From Streptomyces caeruleatus (GTDB lineage: Bacteria > Actinomycetota > Actinomycetes > Streptomycetales > Streptomycetaceae): 64,000 nucleotides of DNA. The position numbers were made by a program, and so were the translations under genes. The stretch is taken from the NCBI RefSeq assembly GCF_001514235.1, contig NZ_KQ948929.1:299566-363565 (forward strand), read 5' to 3'. Below, piece by piece: positions 23,979-33,099 of the stretch. Numbering within the stretch: the first letter of the stretch is position 1; the number at the start of each line of letters is the position of its first letter. The notes beneath the pieces are model-generated. The model made no database searches, was not told the DNA's origin, and saw nothing but the letters and a program-made list of their open reading frames with translations.

Positions 23979-24608
23979 ATGCCGACCACGAAGACACTGC
24001 GCGAGGGCTCCACGCGGAAGCGGGCAGCCATCCTCACCGCGGCCCGGGAACTGTTCCTCGCCGACGGCTTCGACCGGACCAGCGTCGACGCGGTCGCCGC
24101 CCGGGCCGGGGTGTCCAAGCGGACGGTCTACGACTACTTCGGCGACAAGCGGACGCTGCTGCAGGCAGTCGTCGACGGCGTCGGCCAGTCCCTGATCACC
24201 ACGATCCGGCGCATCCTCGACGACACGCTGGCCGATCCCGCCGAGGCCGCCGACCTCGAGGACGTCCTGGTCACGTTCTCGACGCGGATCGCGACCGACA
24301 TGCTCGGCTCGGCGGAGTACGCGACGCTGCAACGACTGGTCCGCGCGCAGTCCGGACTCGGTGAGGGCGGCGAGAACTCCCTGGCCGACGCCCCGGACGA
24401 GGCACTGGCCGAGCGGTTCGCCGCCTTCGCCGAGGCCGGCCTCCTCGACGTCCCCGACCCCCGGCTCGCGGCCGACCAGTTCATCGCGCTGACCTTCAGC
24501 GTCGCGCTCAACAGGTTCGGTTCCGCGAACGCCGCGGAGGACGACCGCGTCCGGCCACTCCTCGTGGAGGGCGTACGGACCTTCCTCCGGGCGTACCGGG
24601 CCAAGTAG
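23979..24608 (+). CDS. TetR/AcrR-family repressor
   Basis: A 209-residue regulator. The N-terminal helix-turn-helix reads FDRTSVDAVAARAGVSKRTV followed by YDYFGDKRTLLQAVV, the standard TetR pattern. The C-terminal ligand domain is of the TetR_C AefR type (FAAFAEAGLLDVPDPRLAADQ). It is transcribed away from the MFS/monooxygenase operon over a palindromic site, so it most likely represses the operon and itself until a drug binds. Confidence 0.92.
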   Translation: MPTTKTLREGSTRKRAAILTAARELFLADGFDRTSVDAVAARAGVSKRTVYDYFGDKRTLLQAVVDGVGQSLITTIRRILDDTLADPAEAADLEDVLVTFSTRIATDMLGSAEYATLQRLVRAQSGLGEGGENSLADAPDEALAERFAAFAEAGLLDVPDPRLAADQFIALTFSVALNRFGSANAAEDDRVRPLLVEGVRTFLRAYRAK

Positions 24609-24673
24609 GGGCGAGTGATCCCTCCCGCATCCCCGCTCAGGGGAATGGACCCGCCGCCACACGAGGGGCGATC

Positions 24674-25597
24674 GTGAACGGCATGAACGATCACCACACG
24701 TCGTCCGTCGCCCCCGACCCCCACCCCGGGTCCGCCGCGATCCGTCGTTTCTGGGGGCGGCTGGGCCTTCCCGGCCTGGTCGACGTGCACACGCACTTCA
24801 TGCCGGAGCGCGTGCTGCGCAAGGTCTGGGGCTACTTCGACGCGCTCGGACCGCTGACCGGCGGGCTGGAGTGGCCGATCACCTACCGCGCCGAGGAGGC
24901 GGAACGGACCGCGCTGCTGCGGGAGTTCGGCGTACGGGCCTTCACCTCGATGCTCTACCCGCACAAGCCCGGCATGGCGCCCTGGCTGAACGGCTGGGCA
25001 GCGGACTTCGCCCGCCGCACCCCCGACTGCCTGCACACCGCCACCCTCTACCCGGAGCCGGGCGTCGAGGCCTACGTCCGCGAGGCCGTCGAGGCGGGTG
25101 CGCGGGTCTTCAAGGCGCATGTGCAGGTGGGGGCGTACGACCCGGCCGACGAACTCCTCGACTCCGCCTGGGGGTTGCTGGCCGAGGCCGGGATCCCCGT
25201 GGTGATCCACTGCGGCTCCGGGCCGGCGCCCGGCAAGCACACCGGCCCCGAGCCGATCGCGCACGTGCTGGCACGGCATCCCCGGCTGCGGCTGGTCGTC
25301 GCACATCTCGGCATGCCCGAGTACGAGGAGTTTTTCGGGCTCGCCGAGCAGTACCGGGAGGTGCGGCTGGACACGACGATGGCGTTCACGGACTTCACCG
25401 AGGGGCTCATGCCGTTCCCCCGCAGGGCCCTGCCCCGGCTGGCCGACCTCGGCGACCGCGTCCTGCTCGGCTCCGACTTCCCCAACATCCCCTATCCGTA
25501 CGTCCATCAACTGCACGCCCTGGAACGGCTGGGGCTCGGGGACGAGTGGCTGCGGGCGGTCTGCCACGACAACGCCGTAGAACTGTTCGGGCTGTGA
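24674..25597 (+). CDS. Amidohydrolase family 2 metal-dependent hydrolase
   Basis: A TIM-barrel hydrolase of 307 residues. LVDVHTHFMPERV gives the His-x-His metal site, IPVVIHCGSGP and LVVAHLGMPEYEEF further histidines, and RVLLGSDFPNIPYPY the catalytic Asp. This ACMSD-like set occurs in decarboxylases and hydrolases acting on aromatic acids. GTG 24674 has GAGGGG six bases upstream, an ATG lies three codons later. It stands 65 bp after the TetR gene in the same direction; no pathway partner is evident. Confidence 0.87.
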   Translation: MNGMNDHHTSSVAPDPHPGSAAIRRFWGRLGLPGLVDVHTHFMPERVLRKVWGYFDALGPLTGGLEWPITYRAEEAERTALLREFGVRAFTSMLYPHKPGMAPWLNGWAADFARRTPDCLHTATLYPEPGVEAYVREAVEAGARVFKAHVQVGAYDPADELLDSAWGLLAEAGIPVVIHCGSGPAPGKHTGPEPIAHVLARHPRLRLVVAHLGMPEYEEFFGLAEQYREVRLDTTMAFTDFTEGLMPFPRRALPRLADLGDRVLLGSDFPNIPYPYVHQLHALERLGLGDEWLRAVCHDNAVELFGL

Positions 25598-25639
25598 CGC
25601 CCACCTTGGGCACGCTCGTGAGAATCCGACGTCTGTGCG

Positions 25640-28600
25640 GTGCAGCGTGTTTCGGTGTGGGTATCAGCATCGGATCCGGCAGTGCCGGTTCGGGCGGATG
25701 CGACGGGGGCGGAGCGAGTGGCGAGAGAGGCGTGGAGCGGCAGCGCCGGGATAGAGGCGGCGGACGCGGTCTTCGAGTTGATGAGGCGGCTCATCGACAA
25801 CTTCCGGGACAACCCGCCGGTGACGCCGCTGGTGGTCCTTCAGGCCGGTGAGGAGGACGACAGCGGAACCCTGGACCGACGGGTCGCGCAGGTCGTGGAG
25901 TTCGTCCGGCAGGGCCATCAGCCGCGGGGGCTGATCGCCAAGCGGCTGGACGGCGGGGGCGGCGCGGACGCGTACTCCTCGGCGATCGACATGGTGCGCC
26001 AGCTGTGCGAACACCCCTGGGACAACCAGAACCAGTCGCAGTACAAGGGTTTCAGCTTTCCGCGCTCGCGGCTGCTGCGGGCCATCGAGCAGGCCGCGCC
26101 GGAGGTCGGCGGGGATGTGAGCACGGTGTGGTCCGCCGCGCAGCGGCGCGAACGGCTGATGCGGCGGCTGGCCGAGCTGCGCTGGCGGCCGGGGCGTGAT
26201 CCGGACGGCGCCGACGAGGAGAGACGTGTAACGGCGCTGTCGGACACCTTCGGTGCGGTGGTGAACCCGTCAGGTTTCGTGGGCGCGATGTTCATCGCCT
26301 GTCTGAGCGTGCTGCTGGGCGAGGGCGGCTGGCAGACGGCCGTGTGGGGCGGCGCCCTGGCGCTGGCGGCGTTCGGCGTGGTGCACCTGCTGGCGCGCAG
26401 TGCGCCGCCGCTGCTGTGGCTGCGCCGGGCCAGCCGCTGGTTCGCGACCACCACGTTCCTGGCGCCTTCGAGTGACCGGCCGGAGGCCGCCGAATGGTCC
26501 CGGTGGCGGCCGACGAAGTCCTGGGAGACCATCCGCGGCCGTGCCTTCGCCGTCGCCCAGCAGGTGGTGGCAGCCCAGGCCGGTGATATGACGGCTCGTC
26601 AGTTCCATTTGGAGCTACGGGTGCTGGCGCTGCTGGAGGACCTGCGCGAGAACTTCCGGCCGCGGACGGTGGACCTGCGCCGCCGCAAGCGCACGGTTCC
26701 ACCGGTGGTGTATCTGCCGTGTGCCACCGAGGACGACGGCGGCCTGCTGTTGCTGCGGGCGATCAGCAATGTACGCACCCGCCGCAGCGAGGTCGACCCG
26801 CTGCTGGTGCTGGCCGCGATCCCCGCGGCGGAGCGGCTGCGGCCGCCGGGATCCGAGGACCCGGGGCAGCTCACCGCACCGCGGCCCAACGGGCCCGGAC
26901 CGGACGATCCGGAGCCTGCCTTCGCGGCGGACGCCCGGTACCAGGAGTGGGTGACCGGTCTCAACGTCGGCCAGTCCCCCGGGCGCTCGGCCGCCCTGCC
27001 GTGGATCCTGTGGATACCGCTGTCCGCCGAAGAGCTGCGCCGCCGGCACTCCGCGCAGCACTCCACCACCCGGATCCGGCGTACCGCCGCCTGGCTGCTG
27101 TGGTCCCGGCCCTGTCTCGCGGTGGTCCTCGCCATCGCCCTCGGCCTGGGCTTCCTGGGCAACCGGTGGATGGCCCAGCGCTACTGCCAGGGCCGGCTGG
27201 TCGGTTCCAACACGGACTCCGTTCTGATGGGCGGCGAGTGCGTGGGCGTCGCGACCGGGGACGTACGGCTGGCCGAGGGCAACGGGCTGGAACTGTACGG
27301 GGCCGGCAAGGGCGTCACCTTCGACGCCGTGGAGCAGGCGATCAGGGCCGAGAACGCGAAGATCGGCCCCACGGACAAGTACGTGACGATCGTCTACGCC
27401 GGCCCGGTCACCGCGACGGAGGAGTCCGACACCCGCAAGGGCCTGGAGGAGATCACGGGTGTCTACCTCTACCAGCACTACGCCAACGTCAGCACCCATC
27501 AGCCGACGAAGATAAGGGTGCTGCTCGCCAACGCCGGCCAGAACATGCTCCAGGTGCTGCCCATGGCCCGGCACATAGCGGAGCTCGCCCGGCGCGACCG
27601 GTCGGTCGTCGGTGTCGTCGGCCTCGGACGGGACACCACCGAGAGCGACGACGCCGTGGCGATCCTCAAGGGCGCGGGCCTGCCCGTGGTGAGCACCACC
27701 AACTCCGGCAGCCATCTGGCGCGGAAGCTGTCGAACTGGTTCGGGCTGGCCGCCACCGACGAGGAGGAGGCCGACGCGCTGCTCGTCGTCGCCCGCCAAC
27801 TCGCCCGGCGCGAGGAGGGTGCCCGGGCCGTGGTGCTGGCCCGCAGAGTCGGCAGCGAGAAGGACTTCTACACGACCGAGCAGGCCAGAGTGGGCAAGGG
27901 GATGCTGGACCGGGCCGGCTTCGAGCCGCTGCCCTCCCACTCCTACCGGCTGAGCCCCAACGGCGAGCCGGAACTGACCGACCCGGTGGAGGACATCTGC
28001 GCGAGCGACCCGGTGCCCAGGGCCCTGTACTTCGCGGGCCGGGTGGAGGACGTACCCAACCTGATGTCCCAGCTGGGCTCCACGCCCGGCTGCTCCGGCC
28101 GGCACATCACCGTGTTCACCGGCGACGACCTGGCGAAGAGCAACTACGACGAGGGCGAGAGTCTGCGCATCCCCCCGGAGGTCACGCTCTACCACTTCGC
28201 GCTGGCCCCGATGGACCTGGTCGGCGCGGCCGGCTTCTACGAGGACGCCCACCGCGTGCTCGGCGACCTGCACCCCACCGGCACCGCGGCGACCGCGCTG
28301 GCCGACCCCGCGAAGCCCTGGGACGACGCGCTCTTCTCCAGCGGCCAGGCCGTACTGGCCTACAGCGCCACCGCGGTGCTGTACCGGGCCTCGAAGAACG
28401 GCGACGACCCCCAGACGGCTCCGGAGACCTGGGCCGACCTGCGCTGGCGCCCCAACCCGAACCTGCCGGTCGGCACGGTGAGTTTCGCCGGCAGCCAGCC
28501 CTACGCCGACCAGCGGGGCCACGGCTACAAGATCGTGCGGGTGACCTACCGAGGCCACAAGGTGCGGTCGGTCACCGTATGCGGTCGGCCCGCCGGAAGC

Positions 28601-28669
28601 GACGAACCGCTCTCCGCGCCGCCGGGCCGCAAGGGCGCCGACCCGGACACGGTGTGCCGCGAGGAGTGA
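25640..28669 (+). CDS. Large membrane protein with periplasmic-binding-protein-like ectodomain
   Basis: A protein of about 1009 residues; GTG 25640 is the first start but several GTGs follow, so the N-terminus is uncertain. Residues 1-210 form a soluble part with VTPLVVLQAGEEDDSG. Two hydrophobic helices follow at about 213-250, then a soluble domain with PPVVYLPCATEDDGGLLLLR, then a helix at about 491-508. From about 520 to 1000 the sequence resembles type I periplasmic binding proteins (MLQVLPMARHIAELARR, VVGVVGLGRDTTESDD, ARAVVLARRVG, LYFAGRVEDVPNLM). So ligand sensing would be outside and an unknown output inside. Function is not known. Confidence 0.8.
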   Translation: MQRVSVWVSASDPAVPVRADATGAERVAREAWSGSAGIEAADAVFELMRRLIDNFRDNPPVTPLVVLQAGEEDDSGTLDRRVAQVVEFVRQGHQPRGLIAKRLDGGGGADAYSSAIDMVRQLCEHPWDNQNQSQYKGFSFPRSRLLRAIEQAAPEVGGDVSTVWSAAQRRERLMRRLAELRWRPGRDPDGADEERRVTALSDTFGAVVNPSGFVGAMFIACLSVLLGEGGWQTAVWGGALALAAFGVVHLLARSAPPLLWLRRASRWFATTTFLAPSSDRPEAAEWSRWRPTKSWETIRGRAFAVAQQVVAAQAGDMTARQFHLELRVLALLEDLRENFRPRTVDLRRRKRTVPPVVYLPCATEDDGGLLLLRAISNVRTRRSEVDPLLVLAAIPAAERLRPPGSEDPGQLTAPRPNGPGPDDPEPAFAADARYQEWVTGLNVGQSPGRSAALPWILWIPLSAEELRRRHSAQHSTTRIRRTAAWLLWSRPCLAVVLAIALGLGFLGNRWMAQRYCQGRLVGSNTDSVLMGGECVGVATGDVRLAEGNGLELYGAGKGVTFDAVEQAIRAENAKIGPTDKYVTIVYAGPVTATEESDTRKGLEEITGVYLYQHYANVSTHQPTKIRVLLANAGQNMLQVLPMARHIAELARRDRSVVGVVGLGRDTTESDDAVAILKGAGLPVVSTTNSGSHLARKLSNWFGLAATDEEEADALLVVARQLARREEGARAVVLARRVGSEKDFYTTEQARVGKGMLDRAGFEPLPSHSYRLSPNGEPELTDPVEDICASDPVPRALYFAGRVEDVPNLMSQLGSTPGCSGRHITVFTGDDLAKSNYDEGESLRIPPEVTLYHFALAPMDLVGAAGFYEDAHRVLGDLHPTGTAATALADPAKPWDDALFSSGQAVLAYSATAVLYRASKNGDDPQTAPETWADLRWRPNPNLPVGTVSFAGSQPYADQRGHGYKIVRVTYRGHKVRSVTVCGRPAGSDEPLSAPPGRKGADPDTVCREE

Positions 28670-28801
28670 TCGCGCGGCCCGACCTCGTCCTGTCCGCCCT
28701 CGCCGGGGGCGTGAGTTCGCGGGGCGTCGTCCGCTATGTCGCACCGTTCGGTATCCGACCCGCCTGACGCAGGGCGCGTCACAGCACCGGCGTGCCGTCG
28801 C

Positions 28802-30016
28802 TCAGCAGGTCGTGAGGACCAGGGCGGCGTTCTGGCCTCCGAAGCCGTAGGAGGTACTGACGGCGGCGGTGGCGCGCGTGGTGCGGGGGGCCTTGGCGAC
28901 GACGTCGAGGTCGATGTCGAGGGCGGTGTCCTCGTGGTTGGCCGTCGGCGGGATCAACCCGTGCTGGAGGGTCAGGACGGTGACGGCCGCCTCGATCGCG
29001 CCCGCGGCGCCGATCGCGTGGCCGATCGCCCCCTTGAGGGACGTGACAGGTGGCGGCGCGGTGAAAACGGTGGTGAGTGCGCGGGCTTCGGCGAGGTCGT
29101 TGAGACGGGTGGCGGTGCCGTGGGCGTTGACGTGTCCGATGTCGGCCGGTTCCAGGGCGGCGTCGGCGAGTGCGGCGGTGAGCGCCTCAGCGGCGCCCCG
29201 GCCCTGGGGGTGGGGGGCCGCGTAGTGGTGGGCGTCGCAGGTGGCCGCGTATCCGGCGAGGTAGCCGCGTGGTGGGTGGCGGCGGGCGCGGGCGTGGTCA
29301 GGGCGTTCGAGGACGAGGACGGCCGCGCCTTCGGACAGGACGAACCCGTCGCGGGCGGAATCGAAGGGGCGGCTGGCCCGGGCCGGGTCGTCGGTGCGCT
29401 GGGAGAGCGCGCCCATGCGGTGGAAGCAGGCGGCGGGGATGGGGTGGCGTACGGACTCCGCGCCGCCCGCGAGCACGACGTCGCACGTCCCGGCGCGCAG
29501 CAGGTCACGGGCGATGCCGAGCGCGGTGGCTCCGGACGCGCAGGCCGTGGACACGGTGAGGTTCGGTCCGCGGGCGCCGGTGTCGAGGCCGATCTCGGCG
29601 GCGGACATGTTCGGCACGCTGCGCGGGATGGCGAGCGGGGAGATGTCCAGGGGCCGGTCGTCGGCGAGTTTGGCGAATTCGTGGTCGTAGCGTTCCATGC
29701 TGGCGGTGCCCGAGCCGATCACGACGCCGACCCGGAGCGGTTCCCAGGTCCGTGGGTCCAGGCGGGCGTCCGCGAGGGCCTCGCGGGCGGCGAGGAGGCC
29801 CATGGCCGTGAACCGGTCCAGCCGCCAGGCGGACGGACCGACCAGCCGACGGGCGTCGAAGTCGGGTACCTGGCAGGAGATGTCGACCGGCAGCCCGCCC
29901 AGTTGTTCGTCACGCCGCGCGGTCGAGGTGCCCGTCAGGAGGGTCTGCCAGGTGCTCTCCGCGTCGAGGCCGGCCGGACTGACGATGCCCAGGCCGGTGA
30001 TCGCGACACGGGTCAT
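28802..30016 (-). CDS. Beta-ketoacyl-ACP synthase (FabF/KAS II type)
   Basis: A condensing enzyme of 404 residues. The catalytic triad is complete: Cys159 in STACASGA, His299 in VNAHGTAT and His333 in KGAIGHAIGAAG, so it should decarboxylate and condense malonyl-ACP. ATG 30016 overlaps the ACP stop by 4 bp. With ACP, exporter and thioesterase in one operon it appears to form a dedicated mini acyl-assembly line rather than housekeeping fatty acid synthesis, whose fab genes would cluster differently. Confidence 0.92.
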   Translation of the reverse strand: MTRVAITGLGIVSPAGLDAESTWQTLLTGTSTARRDEQLGGLPVDISCQVPDFDARRLVGPSAWRLDRFTAMGLLAAREALADARLDPRTWEPLRVGVVIGSGTASMERYDHEFAKLADDRPLDISPLAIPRSVPNMSAAEIGLDTGARGPNLTVSTACASGATALGIARDLLRAGTCDVVLAGGAESVRHPIPAACFHRMGALSQRTDDPARASRPFDSARDGFVLSEGAAVLVLERPDHARARRHPPRGYLAGYAATCDAHHYAAPHPQGRGAAEALTAALADAALEPADIGHVNAHGTATRLNDLAEARALTTVFTAPPPVTSLKGAIGHAIGAAGAIEAAVTVLTLQHGLIPPTANHEDTALDIDLDVVAKAPRTTRATAAVSTSYGFGGQNAALVLTTC

Positions 30017-30333
30017 GCGCTGTTGTCCGTGGCGGCAAGGGCCGGGGCGGCCGGCGCGGTGTCGGCCTGTGCGCTGTCGGCCTGTGCGCTGTCGGTCTGT
30101 GCGGTGTCGGGTCGTGCGGTGTCCAGCAGGGTGACCAGTTGACCGACCGTCTTCGGCAGTTCCGTGTCGTTGAGCGTGATGCCGGTGCTCTCCTGGACCG
30201 CGAGGCCCATCTCCAGCAGCGCCAGCGAGTCGAGGCCGAGGTCCTCGAAGGTGCGTTCGGGGGTGATGTCGGCGGCGTCGATCGGGAAGGTCTCCGTGAG
30301 CACCTGGGTGATGGTCTCCAGGGTCGTCGCCAT
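30013..30333 (-). CDS. Acyl carrier protein with repetitive tail
   Basis: A 106-residue carrier protein. FEDLGLDSLALLEM contains the phosphopantetheine serine (Ser36). The fold ends near residue 72. The remaining tail is low-complexity, Ala/Asp/Thr/Gln-rich and encoded by four 15-bp repeats. ATG 30333 is preceded by GGAGG. It is coupled to the ketosynthase downstream by ATGA. Confidence 0.93.
   Translation of the reverse strand: MATTLETITQVLTETFPIDAADITPERTFEDLGLDSLALLEMGLAVQESTGITLNDTELPKTVGQLVTLLDTARPDTAQTDSAQADSAQADTAPAAPALAATDNSA
30061..30120 (-). repeat. Four 15-bp tandem repeats in the ACP tail
   Basis: Units start at 30061, 30076, 30091 and 30106. The first two are identical (GTCGGCCTGTGCGCT on the plus strand) and the other two differ at a few positions. 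They encode five-residue blocks of the ACP tail, so copy-number change would alter linker length without a frameshift. Confidence 0.85.
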
Positions 30334-30374
30334 GCGTGCCTCCAGAACTGTGGGCGGGTGGGCGGTGTGGGTGG

Positions 30375-31964
30375 TCAGTCGGAGAGGGGCGTCCCCGCTT
30401 CCGGCAGCGGTCCTGGTCGGGTGTGCGGTGCCGGCAGCGGTGCGGTGCGGGGGGCGAGCCAGCGGGCCGCGGCCGCCGCGGTGAGCAGCACCACCGCCGC
30501 CGCGGTCGTCGCGGTGAGCGTCATGGCGTCGATGAACGCGTCACGGGCGGCCGAGAGCACGGCGATCCGCTCGGCCGGCGGCAGGAGGCCGGCCTGGTCC
30601 GGTACGGAGAGGAGGCTGTGTCGTGCGGCGTCGGCCACCTCGGGCACGGTGGCCGTCACGGCGGGAGCCTCGACGAAGCGGGCGGTGAACACGGCCGTCA
30701 GGAGGGAGCCCTGCACGGCCACGCCGAGAGCGGAACCCACCTGCCGTGTCGCGTCGTTGATGGCGGATCCCAGGCCGGCCTGCTCGGTGGGCACCGACTC
30801 CATCACCGATTCGGTGCCCGCCGCCGCCACGAGCCCGGCGCCCACGCCCGCGATCGTCTGGAACAGCGCGCAGTGCCCGTAGCCGGACTGGACGGTGGTG
30901 GTGGCCCAGACGCCGAGCGCGACGGTGACCACGAGCAGCCCGCTCACCACGGTGGCCCTGGTCCCCAGGTGGCGCTGGACGGCGACGGCCGCCGCCGCGC
31001 CCACGGCCAGCCCGGCCGGCAGCGGCAGGGTGCGCACCCCTGCCTCGACCGGGCTGTAGCCGAGGACGCCCTGCAGGTACAGGGTGAGGACGAACAGGGC
31101 GCCGAACAGGGCGAAGGACATCAGCGCCAGGGCCGCGGCGGCGACGCCGATGCCGGGCCTGGCCAGCAGGTGCAACGGCAGCATCGGCGCCCGCGCATGG
31201 CGCTCCCGGAGGAGGAACGCGGCCAGGATCAGCCCGGCGAGCGTGAAGCCCGTGACGACCTGCGCGCTGGTCCAGCCCTTGTGCGGGCCTTCGATGATCG
31301 CCCAGACCAGGGCCAGCAGGCCCGCGGTGGACAGCAGCGCCCCGGCGGCGTCGAAGGCGGCCGACCGTGGTGCGCGCGACTCGGGGACGAGCAGGCAGGA
31401 CGCCGTGATGATCACCAGGGTCAGCGGCAGGTTGATCCAGAACGCGGCCCGCCACGAGGCGTGTTCGACCAGCCAGCCGCCGATCACCGGCCCGCTCAGC
31501 CCGCCGAGTCCCCCGACCGCCGCCCACACGGCGATGGCGCGACGCCGCAACTCCGGCTCGGGGAACATGTGGTGCAGGGCCCCGAGGGTGGCCGGCATCA
31601 GCAGCGCCGCCCCGGCTCCCATGCCGCACCGCGAGGCGATCACCTGCCAGGGCTCCCCGGCCAGCGCCCCGCCGACCGAGGACGCGCCGCACACGGCCAC
31701 GCCCAGGACGAAGCAGCGCCGGCGCCCCCATCGGTCGGTCACCGCTCCGACCGCCAGGACGCTGCCGCCCAGCATCAGCGCATACCCGTCGACGATCCAC
31801 TGCACCTGCGCCGTGGTGGCGTCCAGGGCTTCGCGCAGCTGCGGCACGGCCACGTTGAGGACGGTCAGGTCCATGCCGAGCATGAACAGCCCGAGGCACA
31901 CCACCCCGGCCGCCCAGCCCCGTCGGAGCCCGGCATCCGCCTCCCGGCCGGGGTGCGCCGTCAT
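30375..31964 (-). CDS. DHA2-type (EmrB/QacA) MFS exporter
   Basis: A membrane protein of 529 residues with about 14 hydrophobic segments. MDLTVLNVAVPQLREAL is the helix 1 signature, VTDRWGRRR the loop 2-3 motif and GGLSGPVIGGWL antiporter motif C. ATG 31964 overlaps the thioesterase stop. It should export the product of the ketosynthase/ACP/thioesterase operon or confer resistance to it. Confidence 0.92.
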   Translation of the reverse strand: MTAHPGREADAGLRRGWAAGVVCLGLFMLGMDLTVLNVAVPQLREALDATTAQVQWIVDGYALMLGGSVLAVGAVTDRWGRRRCFVLGVAVCGASSVGGALAGEPWQVIASRCGMGAGAALLMPATLGALHHMFPEPELRRRAIAVWAAVGGLGGLSGPVIGGWLVEHASWRAAFWINLPLTLVIITASCLLVPESRAPRSAAFDAAGALLSTAGLLALVWAIIEGPHKGWTSAQVVTGFTLAGLILAAFLLRERHARAPMLPLHLLARPGIGVAAAALALMSFALFGALFVLTLYLQGVLGYSPVEAGVRTLPLPAGLAVGAAAAVAVQRHLGTRATVVSGLLVVTVALGVWATTTVQSGYGHCALFQTIAGVGAGLVAAAGTESVMESVPTEQAGLGSAINDATRQVGSALGVAVQGSLLTAVFTARFVEAPAVTATVPEVADAARHSLLSVPDQAGLLPPAERIAVLSAARDAFIDAMTLTATTAAAVVLLTAAAAARWLAPRTAPLPAPHTRPGPLPEAGTPLSD

Positions 31965-32821
31965 ACGGCGGGCACCGCCTCGTGGACCACCGCGCCGAGG
32001 TCGGCCGCCACCTGCCGTACCAGGGTCTCGGTCTGTCCGTGCATGTACATGTGGCCGCCCTCGAACAGCCGCGGCCGGGCCGCCGTGCTGAACAGCTCGT
32101 TCCATTCGAGCAGTTGCCGCTCGCTGGTGGTCGGGTCCTGCGCGCCTCCGTACAGCGCCAGCGGTACCTCCAGGGGAGGCTCGTCGCGGTGGCGATGGTG
32201 CAACAGCAGCAGACAGTCGGCCAGCAGCGGCGTGCACGCCACGGCCATCAACACCGGATCCTTCAGCAGTCGGTGCGGGATCGGCCCGCCCACCAGCTGG
32301 CCGACCCCCTCCAGTCCTCCCATCAGCAGCGGCAGCAGACCCCTCGCGTACGCGCCGTCCTGTGGCCCGCGCAGCGACGACACGCCCACCCACAGCGGAA
32401 GCCGGCCGCCCGAGGCCCGCAGGGTTCGTACGGCCTCGAAGGCCACGAGAGCGCCCACGCTGTGCCCGAACAGGGCGAACGGCCGGGGATCGGCGCCGTC
32501 ATCCACGATCTCCGCGACCAGCGCGGCCACGGCAGCCGTGTCCGTGAGTGACGGCTCCTCCGCGCGGCTCCCCCGGCCCGGCAGGCTCACGGAGCACATC
32601 TCCGCCCACGCCGGCAGCAGCTCCACCCACGGCGCGAAGAACCCCGCTCCGGCTCCGGCCGGGGGCAGGCAGTACAGGCGCACCGCCGCCTCGGGGCGCT
32701 CCTGCAGTACAACCCGTGTCAGTCCGCCAGTCACGCAAACCGCCCACATCCGCTCGCCGTACACGCGTGGTCTCCAGGCAGCCCCCGGCGCCGCGGCTGG
32801 GGGTCGGGAGTCGGGGTTCAT
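31961..32821 (-). CDS. Type II (RifR-like) thioesterase
   Basis: An alpha/beta hydrolase of 286 residues using ATG 32821. It has LYCLPPAGAGAGFFAPW, GHSVGAL with Ser121, the acid near LYGGAQDPT and the histidine in FEGGHMYMHG. It is first in a four-gene operon with DHA2 exporter, ACP and ketosynthase. It could release the acyl product from the ACP or proof-read it. The frame extends to a start at 32896 but the extra 25 residues look non-coding. About 45 N-terminal residues precede the conserved core, longer than usual. Confidence 0.88.
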   Translation of the reverse strand: MNPDSRPPAAAPGAAWRPRVYGERMWAVCVTGGLTRVVLQERPEAAVRLYCLPPAGAGAGFFAPWVELLPAWAEMCSVSLPGRGSRAEEPSLTDTAAVAALVAEIVDDGADPRPFALFGHSVGALVAFEAVRTLRASGGRLPLWVGVSSLRGPQDGAYARGLLPLLMGGLEGVGQLVGGPIPHRLLKDPVLMAVACTPLLADCLLLLHHRHRDEPPLEVPLALYGGAQDPTTSERQLLEWNELFSTAARPRLFEGGHMYMHGQTETLVRQVAADLGAVVHEAVPAV

Positions 32822-33099
32822 CGTTTCGCCTGCCGTCCGCCGAGGGGGGATCAGCACGCCGCAGGCCGGCCGACATTCACTGAAATGAGGCATCAACAGG
32901 CGTCAAGGCGGTGGGGCGACCGGCTCCTGACAAGCAGTCACCCGACCCCGCTGATGCTCGATCCTGCTCGTAACTGCTTTCTATCGAGCACATATTGACA
33001 TGCACTCGTGAAGCCCGCAGAGTCATGCCCCGACAGACCCCACCGTCCCGACAGTGCACCGGCAGTGATGCAAGCCACCTCACGAGGAGTGTTGTCGTC

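Noticed and set aside
26615..28744. A 700-codon minus-strand open frame under the receptor-like gene
   Set aside because: Codon and residue composition is that of an antisense frame, with no recognisable motif, and the plus frame encodes a folded binding-protein-like domain.
32995..33000. TTGACA as a -35 box for the GH109-like gene
   Set aside because: No suitable -10 hexamer follows at 16-18 bp.
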